From Hymenobacter crusticola (GTDB lineage: Bacteria; Bacteroidota; Bacteroidia; Cytophagales; Hymenobacteraceae), in contig NZ_MTSE01000002.1 in the NCBI RefSeq assembly GCF_002154225.1, positions 558,001 through 622,000 of the forward strand: a DNA stretch of 64,000 nucleotides, written 5' to 3'. A program made the translations under genes and the position numbers. Positions 26,323-34,496 of the stretch are shown here, piece after piece. A model generated the notes under the pieces. It ran no database searches, had not been told where the DNA came from, and saw only the letters and a program-made list of their open reading frames with translations. Positions within the stretch are counted from its first letter, which is position 1, and every line of letters begins with the position of its first letter.

Positions 26323-28101
26323 TCACTTCCCCTGCAAACGCGCCAACACCTCTTCGGTGCTGTAGCCGTTGACGTTAAACTCTTGAAAGCCAAAATAGCG
26401 CACTGCTTCCTGCAAGGTGGCTAGGTCGGCGCTGAGCAAAGCCGGGGCCGTGAAGGTGCTGTCTTCCTCGTCAACGTGGTTGATGAGGCGCGCGAAAGCG
26501 CTGAACTGCTCAGGCGTAGCATACATCAACGTGGCTTCTTCCGGCGACGAAAACAGCACCGACAAAGTACCTTCTGGGTGCGCGGCGGCTAGCTCCGGCT
26601 GCTCTGCCTGCGGCAGCAGCCGCACAAACGACTCCAGAATCAGCTGGTTGGTGTGCGGACCCAGCAACACCACGGCGGCCCGCTTCAGCTTCCGCTCGCG
26701 GCGCTCGAAGTGCATGGCCGTGGCGAGACGCAACACTTCGGAAGAATAAGTAGCGCGGGTTGTGTCAAAGTCACGGCTGCGTAGCAAACGCTTAGGGTTG
26801 AAGCTAAACTGCTCCTGCTGGTTCTGAAAGCGGTTGGTGCCCACCACCACCTGCTCGCCGGTGGCAATGCGGCGGAACTGCTTTTGGGCGGCCTCGTGCA
26901 CCTCCTGCGCTACCAAAGTTGCTGCCGTTGGCAATCCACCCGCCGCTTCCACGTGCTGAAATAACGACCAGCTCTGCTGCGCTAGCTCGTCGGTGAGCGT
27001 TTCTAGGTAGTAGGAGCCCGCAGCAGGATCGGCCACGCGGTTCAGCCCAGCTTCCTCGCGCAGCACGATGGATAAGTTGCGGGCAATGCGTGCCGAAAAC
27101 TCATTCGACGGGGCATACAAGCTGTCGAACGTGCCGACGCTCACGGCATCGGCACCACCAAGCACCGCCGCCATGGTTTCGGTGGTAGCGCGCAGCAGGT
27201 TGGTGTGTGGGTCCAGCGTAGTCTGCGACCAAGTAGCCGTGCTAGCGAAAATGGGTAGTATTGTTGTAGTGGGCAAGGCGTAGGCGTGCAGCAGCGTAGC
27301 CCACAGGCGGCGGAGCGCCCGGAGCTTGGCTAGCTCCATAAAGTAGTTGGGGTTGATGGCTAGGTGCACTTGCATGGCCGCCGCCACATCGGCGAGGGGC
27401 AGGTCCTCGGTTGGTAGCTCACTTAGGTAAGTCGCCGCCGTACTGAGCGCGAAAGCCAACTGCTGAATTGCCGTTGCTCCAGTATTCCCAAACCGTTCGG
27501 TGTGCAGCGACAACCCCCGAAACGCTGGCATGGCGCGGGTGAGTTGTAGCACGTGGCGTAGCTCGCCAAACTGGCTAGCTAAGTTGTGGGTGTGGTTGGT
27601 AACAGGGTCGTACTGAAGAAAGCCGCGCAGCGTATCTGCTCCCGTACCAAGCAGGCGCTGCACCAAGTTAAGCCCCGAATTTTGCACGGAATAGCCGATG
27701 TACGTCGTAGCCAAAGGCAAGCACTTACTTAGATATTCTACGTCGAACACCCGCGCATCCGAGAGCACGAAGTGAATGCCATCGGCGCCGCGTGCTAGGG
27801 CACTAGCTGCTCGATCGATAGCGCCGTGACCTAGGTCGGCGGCGGCAATGTGGTAAGTTGGCACGTTCAGCCACTGCGGAGGCACTGCGCCTGGGAGTTG
27901 TGGCGCTGGTAGCGGGCCGAGTTTGGCCAAGTCCTCTTGGTGGTAAAAAGGCTGAATAATAAGCCCTTCGGGCGTTTGCCACGCCAGCGAAGCTAAGTCC
28001 GCGCCTTTTAAATCGCGACGAATACGCTCTTGCCAGGCGGCTGTACTTAGGGGAGCAAACTCGGAAAAAGAAACCGGGGTGGGACGGAGCGTATCGGTCA
28101 T
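26323..28101 (-). CDS. mutA: Methylmalonyl-CoA mutase, small subunit
   Basis: The product has 592 residues. It is homologous to the barrel of the large subunit (YLSKCLPLATTYIGYSVQNS, DPAAGSYYLETLTDELAQQSW), but its C-terminal part lacks the DxHxxG cobalamin ligand motif, as expected for the non-catalytic partner. It heterodimerises with the large subunit. The start ATG at 28101 gives MTDTLRPTPVSFSEFAPLST, which fits the family. It is first in the operon with mutB. Confidence 0.96.
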   Translation of the reverse strand: MTDTLRPTPVSFSEFAPLSTAAWQERIRRDLKGADLASLAWQTPEGLIIQPFYHQEDLAKLGPLPAPQLPGAVPPQWLNVPTYHIAAADLGHGAIDRAASALARGADGIHFVLSDARVFDVEYLSKCLPLATTYIGYSVQNSGLNLVQRLLGTGADTLRGFLQYDPVTNHTHNLASQFGELRHVLQLTRAMPAFRGLSLHTERFGNTGATAIQQLAFALSTAATYLSELPTEDLPLADVAAAMQVHLAINPNYFMELAKLRALRRLWATLLHAYALPTTTILPIFASTATWSQTTLDPHTNLLRATTETMAAVLGGADAVSVGTFDSLYAPSNEFSARIARNLSIVLREEAGLNRVADPAAGSYYLETLTDELAQQSWSLFQHVEAAGGLPTAATLVAQEVHEAAQKQFRRIATGEQVVVGTNRFQNQQEQFSFNPKRLLRSRDFDTTRATYSSEVLRLATAMHFERRERKLKRAAVVLLGPHTNQLILESFVRLLPQAEQPELAAAHPEGTLSVLFSSPEEATLMYATPEQFSAFARLINHVDEEDSTFTAPALLSADLATLQEAVRYFGFQEFNVNGYSTEEVLARLQGK

Positions 28102-28210
28102 AAAGGAAGCGGAAAAGGTAGCCGTTCATACGCAGCAGCTAGGTCCTAAAGATACCGATTGGGTTCAGAACCCAGTGAAAAACGCGGTTGGTTCCTATGC
28201 AGCGCTGCCG

Positions 28211-28218
28211 TAGCTTTG
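28211..28218 (+). promoter_or_regulatory. Bacteroidota-type -7 element
   Basis: TAGCTTTG matches the TAnnTTTG consensus, and a TTG at 28188-28190 lies 20 bases upstream as a possible -33 element. The start codon of the outer-membrane gene is 59 bases downstream. Confidence 0.5.
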
Positions 28219-28277
28219 CGGGTTGATTTTGAAAATCATATAATAATATTTAAAGATATTAACCAGCCCTTTGACTT

Positions 28278-29525
28278 ATGCGTAAGCTTCTTTTATTCGC
28301 CGGTTCCTTCGTTCTTTTTTCCTCTGCTGCCTGGGCCCAAGCCGACTTCCGGCCGGGTTATATCGTGCAGCCAAGCGGCGACACATTGCGCGGACAAGTC
28401 GACTATCGGGGCGCCCAACGGAGCGCTCGGCTCACGCGCTTCCGAGCAACTACTGAAGGCTCCGTAACCGATTACACCCCCGCACAGCTACGGGGCTATG
28501 GCTTTGCTAGCGGTAAGCATTATCAAACCGAACTGGCAACGCTAGCGAGTGCCGCGCCGGAACCTTTCTTCCTCGAAGCCATTGTGCTAGGTCCCGCCAG
28601 CCTGCTTGCGCTGCGCGGCAAGGACGATGCCGAGCACTTGTACTTGCGTAAAGGAACTCAGTCTTTGCAAGAGTTGATACAGCGCACCGAGGAAACGGTT
28701 GTGAACGATACGCGTTACTTGCACAACACAAATGAATTTCAACGCACGCTGGCAGCTAGCATGCAAGACTGCCCTGTGGTGCTGACTAGCTTGGCTAAAC
28801 TTCGGTACAGTGTCGGGAGCCTCGCTACCGTTGTGCGGCAATACAACGCTTGCGTGGGCACAGACCGCACTACCGTCAGCAGCCCCGTCGAAAAGAACCC
28901 CTTTCAGTTCATGCTGATAGTAGGAGGGCAGACCAGTAGATTAGACATCAGACGACTAAACGCAGAAAATGGTGGCAACAGCATTCGTGGAAAAGCACAA
29001 CCTACGATCGGTATAGCTGCCCACGTTGCGCTTGCACGCTTGAACCCGCACTTGGCCGTGCGGCTAGAGGCGCTGTATAGCCCGCTCGTCGTTTATAAAA
29101 CGGAATACGACTACAAGGCTGCCACCGACGTGTACACGACGCATTATCAAATGGAAGTCAAGCAAAGCAGCATTCGTATACCGGTGTTGTTGCGGTACAC
29201 CTTTCCCTCCAAACGGGTACAGCCGTTCATACAAGCTGGCGTTAGCGGAAATATTCTGCTCCAACTCAAAAACCAAGAGCGCACTCGCTTCGCCGACCGC
29301 CCGGCCTTCCCGGAGTACACGGCCTGGCGCCCGATTGTGGAAAAGCCCCGCCAATTCGAACAAGGACTGTTGGGAGGACTTGGGTTGAACTTCGCACAAG
29401 CCAGCGGCCGAAACTTGTCGGCTGAAGTGCGGTATGAGCGCACCAATGGATTTAGTGATAATGCAGGCACGCCCACCAGCATGCGCTTCTATTCGGTGCT
29501 GCTGAGTTACAGCCTGGCGAAGTAG
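28278..29525 (+). CDS. Outer-membrane beta-barrel protein, unknown role
   Basis: The product has 415 residues with a clear signal peptide (about 1-20, ending SSAAWAQ). The N-terminal half (about 21-200) is of unknown fold and starts with a short repeat-like motif seen in Bacteroidota envelope proteins (GYIVQPSGDTLRGQVDYRG). The C-terminal half is a PorT-like beta-barrel (FMLIVGGQTSRLDI, RIPVLLRYTFPSKRVQPFIQ, RFYSVLLSYSLAK). It probably sits in the outer membrane. No partner gene or ligand is evident, and the gene seems to have its own promoter. Confidence 0.8.
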   Translation: MRKLLLFAGSFVLFSSAAWAQADFRPGYIVQPSGDTLRGQVDYRGAQRSARLTRFRATTEGSVTDYTPAQLRGYGFASGKHYQTELATLASAAPEPFFLEAIVLGPASLLALRGKDDAEHLYLRKGTQSLQELIQRTEETVVNDTRYLHNTNEFQRTLAASMQDCPVVLTSLAKLRYSVGSLATVVRQYNACVGTDRTTVSSPVEKNPFQFMLIVGGQTSRLDIRRLNAENGGNSIRGKAQPTIGIAAHVALARLNPHLAVRLEALYSPLVVYKTEYDYKAATDVYTTHYQMEVKQSSIRIPVLLRYTFPSKRVQPFIQAGVSGNILLQLKNQERTRFADRPAFPEYTAWRPIVEKPRQFEQGLLGGLGLNFAQASGRNLSAEVRYERTNGFSDNAGTPTSMRFYSVLLSYSLAK

Positions 29526-29635
29526 GTAAGATGCACTGTGTGGCCTACGTCTTGGCAAAGCAATAAGCAAGGCGATACCAAGTTCATTTTTTGGCTATTC
29601 CAGCGTCACCTGAACTAATCAACTGCAGGGCGACG

Positions 29636-29643
29636 TATCTTTG
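29636..29643 (+). promoter_or_regulatory. Bacteroidota-type -7 element
   Basis: TATCTTTG matches TAnnTTTG exactly and lies 30 bases before the ATG of the 5'-nucleotidase C-terminal-domain gene. No good -33 TTG was found at the usual distance. Confidence 0.45.
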
Positions 29644-29673
29644 TGGTTCCGCATTCGTTTTTCTTGCCCACCC

Positions 29674-30435
29674 ATGTCTTTTCTTTCGTCTCGTGTAGCT
29701 GCTTTTAGTTTATTGGCGGCTGTGGCGTTGGCGCCGGGTTGCCAACGTGCTGTTTATCAAGCGAAGCCCCAACTAGCGCCCGTTACTGCCCAGCCCGTTG
29801 GGAAAGCGCTACCAGAAGATGCTCAGGTTGCCGCGGTTATCACACCCTATCGCCAGCGCGTAACGCAGCAGATGAGCGAAGTACTGGGCTCTGCGCCGGT
29901 GCCGCTTACCAAAAATCCTGGTGAGTCGCCCCTAGGCAACTTCGTCGCCGACTTACAACGGCAGCGTGCTGCCGCCGCACTACGCGAGCCCATCGACGTG
30001 GGCGTAGTCACCAACGGAGGCCTGCGCACGTCTTTGCCCGCTGGCGCCATCACCCTAGGCTCGGTGTTTGAACTGATGCCTTTCGAGAACGAATTAGTGG
30101 TGCTCGATACGCCTGGTCCTGTGATGCAGCAGCTGTTCGAGTATGCTGCTCGCATCAAAATGGCGCTTTCCAATGTTACCTATACCGTAGATGCCGCTGG
30201 GAAGCCTGCAAATATTCGGATTGGTGGGCAGCCTTTCAACCCCGCCAAAACCTACACCGTCGCCATTTCGGATTACCTAGCCGGTGGCGGCGACAATATG
30301 ATCTTTTTTAAAGCGTTGAAGCCGCGCGATACAGGGGTGCTTCTGCGTACGGCCATCGCCGATAAGATCAGGCAACTGAACAAAGAAGGCCAGTCCATAA
30401 CTGCTAAAGTAGAAGGAAGAGTGAAAGTCATTTGA
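29674..30435 (+). CDS. 5'-nucleotidase C-terminal domain lipoprotein
   Basis: The product has 253 residues with a lipoprotein-type signal (lipobox ALAPGC, Cys near 21). It contains only the substrate-binding C-terminal domain of periplasmic 5'-nucleotidases: GESPLGNFVADLQRQ, VVTNGGLRTSLPAGAITLGS, FELMPFENELVVLD and the substrate-stacking region DYLAGGGDNM. The metal-binding phosphatase domain is missing here but is encoded by the next gene. The ATG at 29674 was chosen because it opens the signal peptide. Alone, the domain should bind nucleoside substrates but not hydrolyse them, so it probably works with the neighbour. Confidence 0.88.
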   Translation: MSFLSSRVAAFSLLAAVALAPGCQRAVYQAKPQLAPVTAQPVGKALPEDAQVAAVITPYRQRVTQQMSEVLGSAPVPLTKNPGESPLGNFVADLQRQRAAAALREPIDVGVVTNGGLRTSLPAGAITLGSVFELMPFENELVVLDTPGPVMQQLFEYAARIKMALSNVTYTVDAAGKPANIRIGGQPFNPAKTYTVAISDYLAGGGDNMIFFKALKPRDTGVLLRTAIADKIRQLNKEGQSITAKVEGRVKVI

Positions 30436-30590
30436 CAGGTACTGCCTACTAGTTGCCAGCTAACGTCGTACACGCCTAGGGCTAGGCGGACAGCCGCTGG
30501 GTAAAGGCTCACTGAGCAGGTAGCAACTAGTAGAGGGTAAGTAATGACTGAAAACTAGTAGCTGTCAATTGCTAATTGTTAACTGAGAAC
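30436..30590. other. Spacer between the two 5'-nucleotidase halves
   Basis: This 155-base gap holds an 11-base inverted repeat (CTACTAGTTGC near 30446 and GCAACTAGTAG near 30524). It could be a weak attenuator or a remnant of a repeat. No gene is present. Confidence 0.4.
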
Positions 30591-31511
30591 ATGAATCGCC
30601 GCGATTTTCTGAAGAACTCTACGTTTGGTGCAGCTAGCTTGAGCTTGCTGGGCGTAAGCTTGCCCGCTGTGGCCGCCAGCGAGGCCAAGCTGGTTATTCT
30701 GCACACCAACGACATGCACTCCCGCATCGACCCGTTTCCGGAGAGCGATAAGCAGTGGGGTGGTCTGGGGGGCATGGCGCGTCGGGCAGCGATGATTACG
30801 CAAATTCGGAAGCAGGAGCCCCACGTATTGCTTCTCGACTCGGGCGACATTTGGCAGGGTACGCCCTATTTCAACTTCTTTGGGGGCGAACTAGAGTATA
30901 AGCTCATGAGTCAAATGGGCTACGACGCAACTACCTTCGGCAACCACGATTTCGACAACGGCTTGGAGGGCTTGCAAAAGCAGTTGCCCAACGCGGGCTT
31001 TCCTTTTCTTATTGCCAACTACGATTTCTCAAAAACGCCGTTGGCTGGGCGCTTTCAGCCGTACAAAGTGTTTGAAAAAGCAGGGCACCGGATCGGCGTT
31101 TTCGGCCTCGGCATTGAACTCAGCGGCTTGGTAGCCGACAAAAACTTTGGTGCTACCCAGTACCTGGATCCTGTCGGGAAGGCACAAGAAATGGTGACTC
31201 AGTTACGCGGCCCCGAGCGGTGTGATATGGTAATTTGCTTGTCGCACCTAGGGTACAAATACGAGAGCGCGAAAATTGACGACCGGAAGCTCGCGGCGCA
31301 AGTCAACGGCATCGACCTGATTTTGGGCGGGCATACGCACACATTTATGGACGCGCCTGAGCCTATTCAGAGCCCCAACGGTCGAGCTACTCTTATCAAT
31401 CAAGTTGGCTGGTCGGGGATTAACCTAGGTCGGTTGGATTATACGTTTGCGCGCGGGACACGCCAGCCGACTGTGGCAATGGCTGCTGTGCTGCCCGTGC
31501 AATTAGCTTGA
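30591..31511 (+). CDS. 5'-nucleotidase metallophosphatase domain protein (Tat-type signal)
   Basis: The product has 306 residues. The N terminus MNRRDFLKNSTFGAASLSLL has the twin-arginine pattern of a Tat signal, so the protein is probably exported folded with its metals. The phosphatase domain has the dinuclear-metal motifs LHTNDMHSRIDP, DSGDIWQG, FGNHDFDNG and GGHTHTF. The C-terminal nucleotide-binding domain normally fused to this unit is absent and is found in the previous gene. The start was set at the ATG giving the Tat motif. It would cleave phosphate from nucleotides in the periplasm. Confidence 0.9.
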   Translation: MNRRDFLKNSTFGAASLSLLGVSLPAVAASEAKLVILHTNDMHSRIDPFPESDKQWGGLGGMARRAAMITQIRKQEPHVLLLDSGDIWQGTPYFNFFGGELEYKLMSQMGYDATTFGNHDFDNGLEGLQKQLPNAGFPFLIANYDFSKTPLAGRFQPYKVFEKAGHRIGVFGLGIELSGLVADKNFGATQYLDPVGKAQEMVTQLRGPERCDMVICLSHLGYKYESAKIDDRKLAAQVNGIDLILGGHTHTFMDAPEPIQSPNGRATLINQVGWSGINLGRLDYTFARGTRQPTVAMAAVLPVQLA

Positions 31512-31548
31512 AAAACGCAAGCAATTGGCGGTTTTTTTCTCTCCTGAC

Positions 31549-31557
31549 TTTTCCACA
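31549..31557 (+). other. Single DnaA-box-like sequence upstream of dnaA
   Basis: TTTTCCACA fits the TTWTNCACA DnaA-box consensus. Only one copy was seen in the 140 bases before dnaA, so it may serve autoregulation rather than mark an origin. Confidence 0.35.
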
Positions 31558-31653
31558 TTTTTGTCTCCCCTTGTCAAAATCGGGTCCTAACGAGCCCGTA
31601 CCTGTGCCCTCTCTTTTCCACCTTGCACCTGCTGCTTTTGCTATAACTAATTG

Positions 31654-33147
31654 ATGCTGAAGGACTGCCGAATCGTATGGGCCAATTGCCTTCGTGTCAT
31701 CAAGGCAAACGTGGGGGAGCAGAGCTTCCGGACGTGGTTTGAACCCATCGTTCCGGTTCAGCTCCACAATAATGTGCTCATCATTCAGGTGCCTAGCCAA
31801 TTTTTTTATGAATGGCTGGAGGAGCACTATGTGGATGTCCTGAAGAAGAGTATTTACCAGGAACTGGGGGTGGAAGGGCGCCTCGAATACAGCATCGTGG
31901 TCGACCAGGGCAATAGCCAGAACAAGCCGCGCACCGTCAACATCCCGACGGCCAGAAAAGCGGCTGCGCCTTCGCAGCCGGCCACGGATGCCGCGATGGT
32001 AGCAGCCGGCGCCATGACAGCTTCGGCGCGCAACGTGGCCGCCGCAGCTAGTGCCCCCGTACCCTCTGACACCTTGCGCAATCCGTTCGAGGCTACCAAG
32101 GGTATCGACCGCAACTACCTGCAGTCGCAACTCAACGGTACGTATTCGTTCGATAACTACGTGGAAGGCAGCTGCAACCGGCTAGCACGCTCAGCAGGCC
32201 TTGCCGTGGCAAATAAACCGGGCACGACAAGCTTCAACCCGCTGATGATTTATGGCGGGGTGGGGCTCGGCAAAACGCACTTGGTACAAGCCATCGGCAA
32301 CCATATCAAGGCAACCACGCCCGATAAGTTTGTGCTGTACGTGTCAGCCGAGAAATTCACAAACCAGTTTATCGAAAGCTTGCGCAACAACGGGGTGCAG
32401 GACTTCGCCAACTTCTATTTGTTGGTCGATATTCTGATTCTGGACGATGTGCAGTTTCTGGCCGGCAAGGACAAGACGCAGGAGATGTTTTTCCATATCT
32501 TCAACCACTTGCACCAGGCTGGCCGGCAGATCGTGATGACTTCCGACCGGCCGCCCCGCGACCTGAATGGCCTAGAAGACCGTCTGCTTTCGCGCTTTAA
32601 GTGGGGGCTGACCACCGACCTGCAAAGCCCAGACTTCGAGACGCGCATGGCCATCATCCAGAACAAGATGGAGCAGGATGGTATCGATATTCCGCCGCAG
32701 GTGGTAGAGTACCTAGCCCATTCGGTGCACACCAACGTGCGCGAGCTAGAAGGGGTACTCATTTCGCTGGTAGCCCAAAGCAGCCTCAACCGCCGCGAAA
32801 TTGACTTGGAAATGGCCAAGCAAGCGCTGCGGCACATCATTGAAGAAGTGGAGGCCGAAGTAAACCTCGACTTTATTCAGAAGACGGTAGCCGAATACTT
32901 CGGCGTCCCACTCGACTTGATGAAGGCCAAGACGCGCAAGAAAGAAGTAGTGACGGCGCGGCAGGTGGCTATGTACTTTGCTAAGGAACACACCAGCCAT
33001 TCGCTCAAAAGCATTGGTCACAACTTTGGCGGCCGCGACCACAGCACCGTTATTCATTCTGTGCAAACGGTATCGGATCTGATTGACAGCGATAAGAGCT
33101 TCCGCAGCACTATTCAGGAGCTCCGCAAGAAGTTCGCCGGCAAATAA
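31654..33147 (+). CDS. dnaA: Chromosomal replication initiator DnaA
   Basis: The product has 497 residues. Domain I is at the N terminus (VGEQSFRTWFEPI), followed by a flexible Ala-rich linker (about 95-145). The AAA+ domain has Walker A GGVGLGKTH, Walker B LILDDVQFL and sensor motifs near SRFKWGLT. The C-terminal DNA-binding domain carries FGGRDHSTVIHSV. The ATG at 31654 was chosen. DnaA opens the replication origin and senses ATP. The neighbours (nucleotidase, OsmC) are not the usual dnaN/recF set, in line with many Bacteroidota where dnaA stands alone. Confidence 0.98.
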   Translation: MLKDCRIVWANCLRVIKANVGEQSFRTWFEPIVPVQLHNNVLIIQVPSQFFYEWLEEHYVDVLKKSIYQELGVEGRLEYSIVVDQGNSQNKPRTVNIPTARKAAAPSQPATDAAMVAAGAMTASARNVAAAASAPVPSDTLRNPFEATKGIDRNYLQSQLNGTYSFDNYVEGSCNRLARSAGLAVANKPGTTSFNPLMIYGGVGLGKTHLVQAIGNHIKATTPDKFVLYVSAEKFTNQFIESLRNNGVQDFANFYLLVDILILDDVQFLAGKDKTQEMFFHIFNHLHQAGRQIVMTSDRPPRDLNGLEDRLLSRFKWGLTTDLQSPDFETRMAIIQNKMEQDGIDIPPQVVEYLAHSVHTNVRELEGVLISLVAQSSLNRREIDLEMAKQALRHIIEEVEAEVNLDFIQKTVAEYFGVPLDLMKAKTRKKEVVTARQVAMYFAKEHTSHSLKSIGHNFGGRDHSTVIHSVQTVSDLIDSDKSFRSTIQELRKKFAGK

Positions 33148-33189
33148 ATAGCCCGTGGCGCGAAGCCAGCGCTTCGTAGTTGTATATAT

Positions 33190-33254
33190 AACCTAGGTTC
33201 GACCAACAAAAAAGCCCGCAGCTAGCGGGCTTTTTTGTTGGTCGAACCTAAGTT
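33190..33254. terminator. Bidirectional terminator between dnaA and a convergent gene
   Basis: A 30-base stem with one mismatch and a 5-base loop (AGCTA) contains A and T runs on both arms, so it works on both strands. The outer arm overlaps the stop codon of the minus-strand membrane protein gene. Confidence 0.9.
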
Positions 33255-33741
33255 ATGCGGGCGGTTGAGCATCATGCAAGGCAATGTTGTTTTTGCTGGC
33301 AAAAGTCCGGACTTGCTCACGCAGGATGCGCTTGCGGCGGGTACCTTTTACCTCGCGCAAGCTCAGCGCATAAATTTCGCCGTTCTTTAAATTGACGCGT
33401 AGCTGCTGAGGAACAAATTCTAGCAGTGCAATATCTTCCACGGGAAACACCTGCTTGGGGCGAAACAAGCCATTCTTGTGCACGATGTAGCCGGGCGTAA
33501 ACTCCAGATAGCTCTGCGTACCGAAAATGGGCGCATTGTGCACGAGCACGTAGCCGACGTAAACAAAACTGAAAACGAGGAAGACATAGTGCAAAAAATG
33601 GTAGTCATTCAGCCCGGAGTCGGACCAGATCAGGAAGATCGTATAGATAATCCACAGACTTCCGATGAAGAGTTGTCCCCAAAACGGGATGCGCGCCGTG
33701 TTGGCCGGTTGAAGACGAATGCGCGTAAAAGCTGAGGCCAT
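33253..33741 (-). CDS. Two-helix membrane protein with PH-like C-terminal part
   Basis: The product has 162 residues from the ATG at 33741 (MASAFTRIRLQPANTARIPF). Two hydrophobic segments lie at about 23-41 and 51-72, followed by a soluble strand-rich region resembling a bacterial PH-like domain (FTPGYIVHKNGLFRPKQVFP) and a basic tail. The layout is the same as in the unknown protein at 23660-24088, although the sequences differ. Function is unknown. The stop codon lies in the shared bidirectional terminator. Confidence 0.75.
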   Translation of the reverse strand: MASAFTRIRLQPANTARIPFWGQLFIGSLWIIYTIFLIWSDSGLNDYHFLHYVFLVFSFVYVGYVLVHNAPIFGTQSYLEFTPGYIVHKNGLFRPKQVFPVEDIALLEFVPQQLRVNLKNGEIYALSLREVKGTRRKRILREQVRTFASKNNIALHDAQPPA

Positions 33742-33857
33742 AGAGGCGGAAAACGGTGGGATAGAAAGAGTTGCCAGCAATCAGGTACGAGTAGTTCTAC
33801 CGTATTGCTTGGCCAAAACTACAACTGACAGCTGGCAACTCATAGCTAGCTCCTAGA

Positions 33858-34286
33858 TTACTTCAGGGTAGCCGAGGCTAGCTCCATTTCGGGTACTGCC
33901 TTCAGTAGGGCTGAAATTGGGCAGTTTTCTTTCGCCGTTTCGGCGTACTGCTGAAACTCTTCCTGCGATATTCCTTCTACTTCGCCTTCCGTGGTGAGGG
34001 TGATTTTCACCACCTTCGGCACTTCACCCGAAGTATCTAGGCTAACCTTCGACTCGGTCCGGATTTGCTTTACCTGCTTGCCGTCCTTGGTCAAGATGCT
34101 GGTCAGGAACATGGTGTAGCAGCCAGCATGTGCCGCGCCGATCAACTCCTCGGGATTGGTGCCTTTTTGGCCTTCAAAACGAGCCCCAACAGAGTAAGGA
34201 GCGCTAACTGTCCCGCTTTGCGTGGTGATGTTGCCACTGCCTTTGATGTCGCCGTTCCAAACGGCATTGCCACGTTGGTTAATCAT
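33858..34286 (-). CDS. OsmC family peroxiredoxin
   Basis: The product has 142 residues, the usual OsmC length. The two redox-active cysteines are visible in AAHAGCYTM and KENCPISALL, and the N terminus has the WNGDIKGSGNITTQSG strand pair. OsmC proteins reduce organic hydroperoxides in the cytoplasm. Divergent from the acyl-amido synthetase gene; no redox regulator gene is next to it. Confidence 0.95.
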   Translation of the reverse strand: MINQRGNAVWNGDIKGSGNITTQSGTVSAPYSVGARFEGQKGTNPEELIGAAHAGCYTMFLTSILTKDGKQVKQIRTESKVSLDTSGEVPKVVKITLTTEGEVEGISQEEFQQYAETAKENCPISALLKAVPEMELASATLK

Positions 34287-34382
34287 GGTGAGAGTAACTG
34301 AGTAGGTGAGTGATTGAGTAAGGCATACGCACGAAGCCCGCTGAAAGATAGGAACTCGACCATGATTTGCTAAAACGGAGCC

Positions 34383-34390
34383 TACCTTTG
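34383..34390 (+). promoter_or_regulatory. Bacteroidota-type -7 element
   Basis: TACCTTTG matches TAnnTTTG. A TTTG at 34366-34369 lies upstream, but at 13 bases it is closer than the usual spacing. The downstream gene starts at 34497 (or 34458). Confidence 0.4.
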
Positions 34391-34496
34391 TCGGAAATGC
34401 GTTTTTTGCGTAGTAAGCCGCAGCTGCCGCTACGTACCGCGACCTAGGTCGGCGGTAGTGATACTTTCTTATTCAATTACTCCTTTCCTCAAATCT

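Noticed and set aside
28102..28277. Cobalamin riboswitch before the mutase operon
   Set aside because: The region is short and shows no B12-box-like sequence or extended fold; only a divergent promoter-like element for the opposite gene is visible.
31512..31653. Replication origin upstream of dnaA
   Set aside because: Only a single DnaA-box match, no cluster or AT-rich unwinding region.
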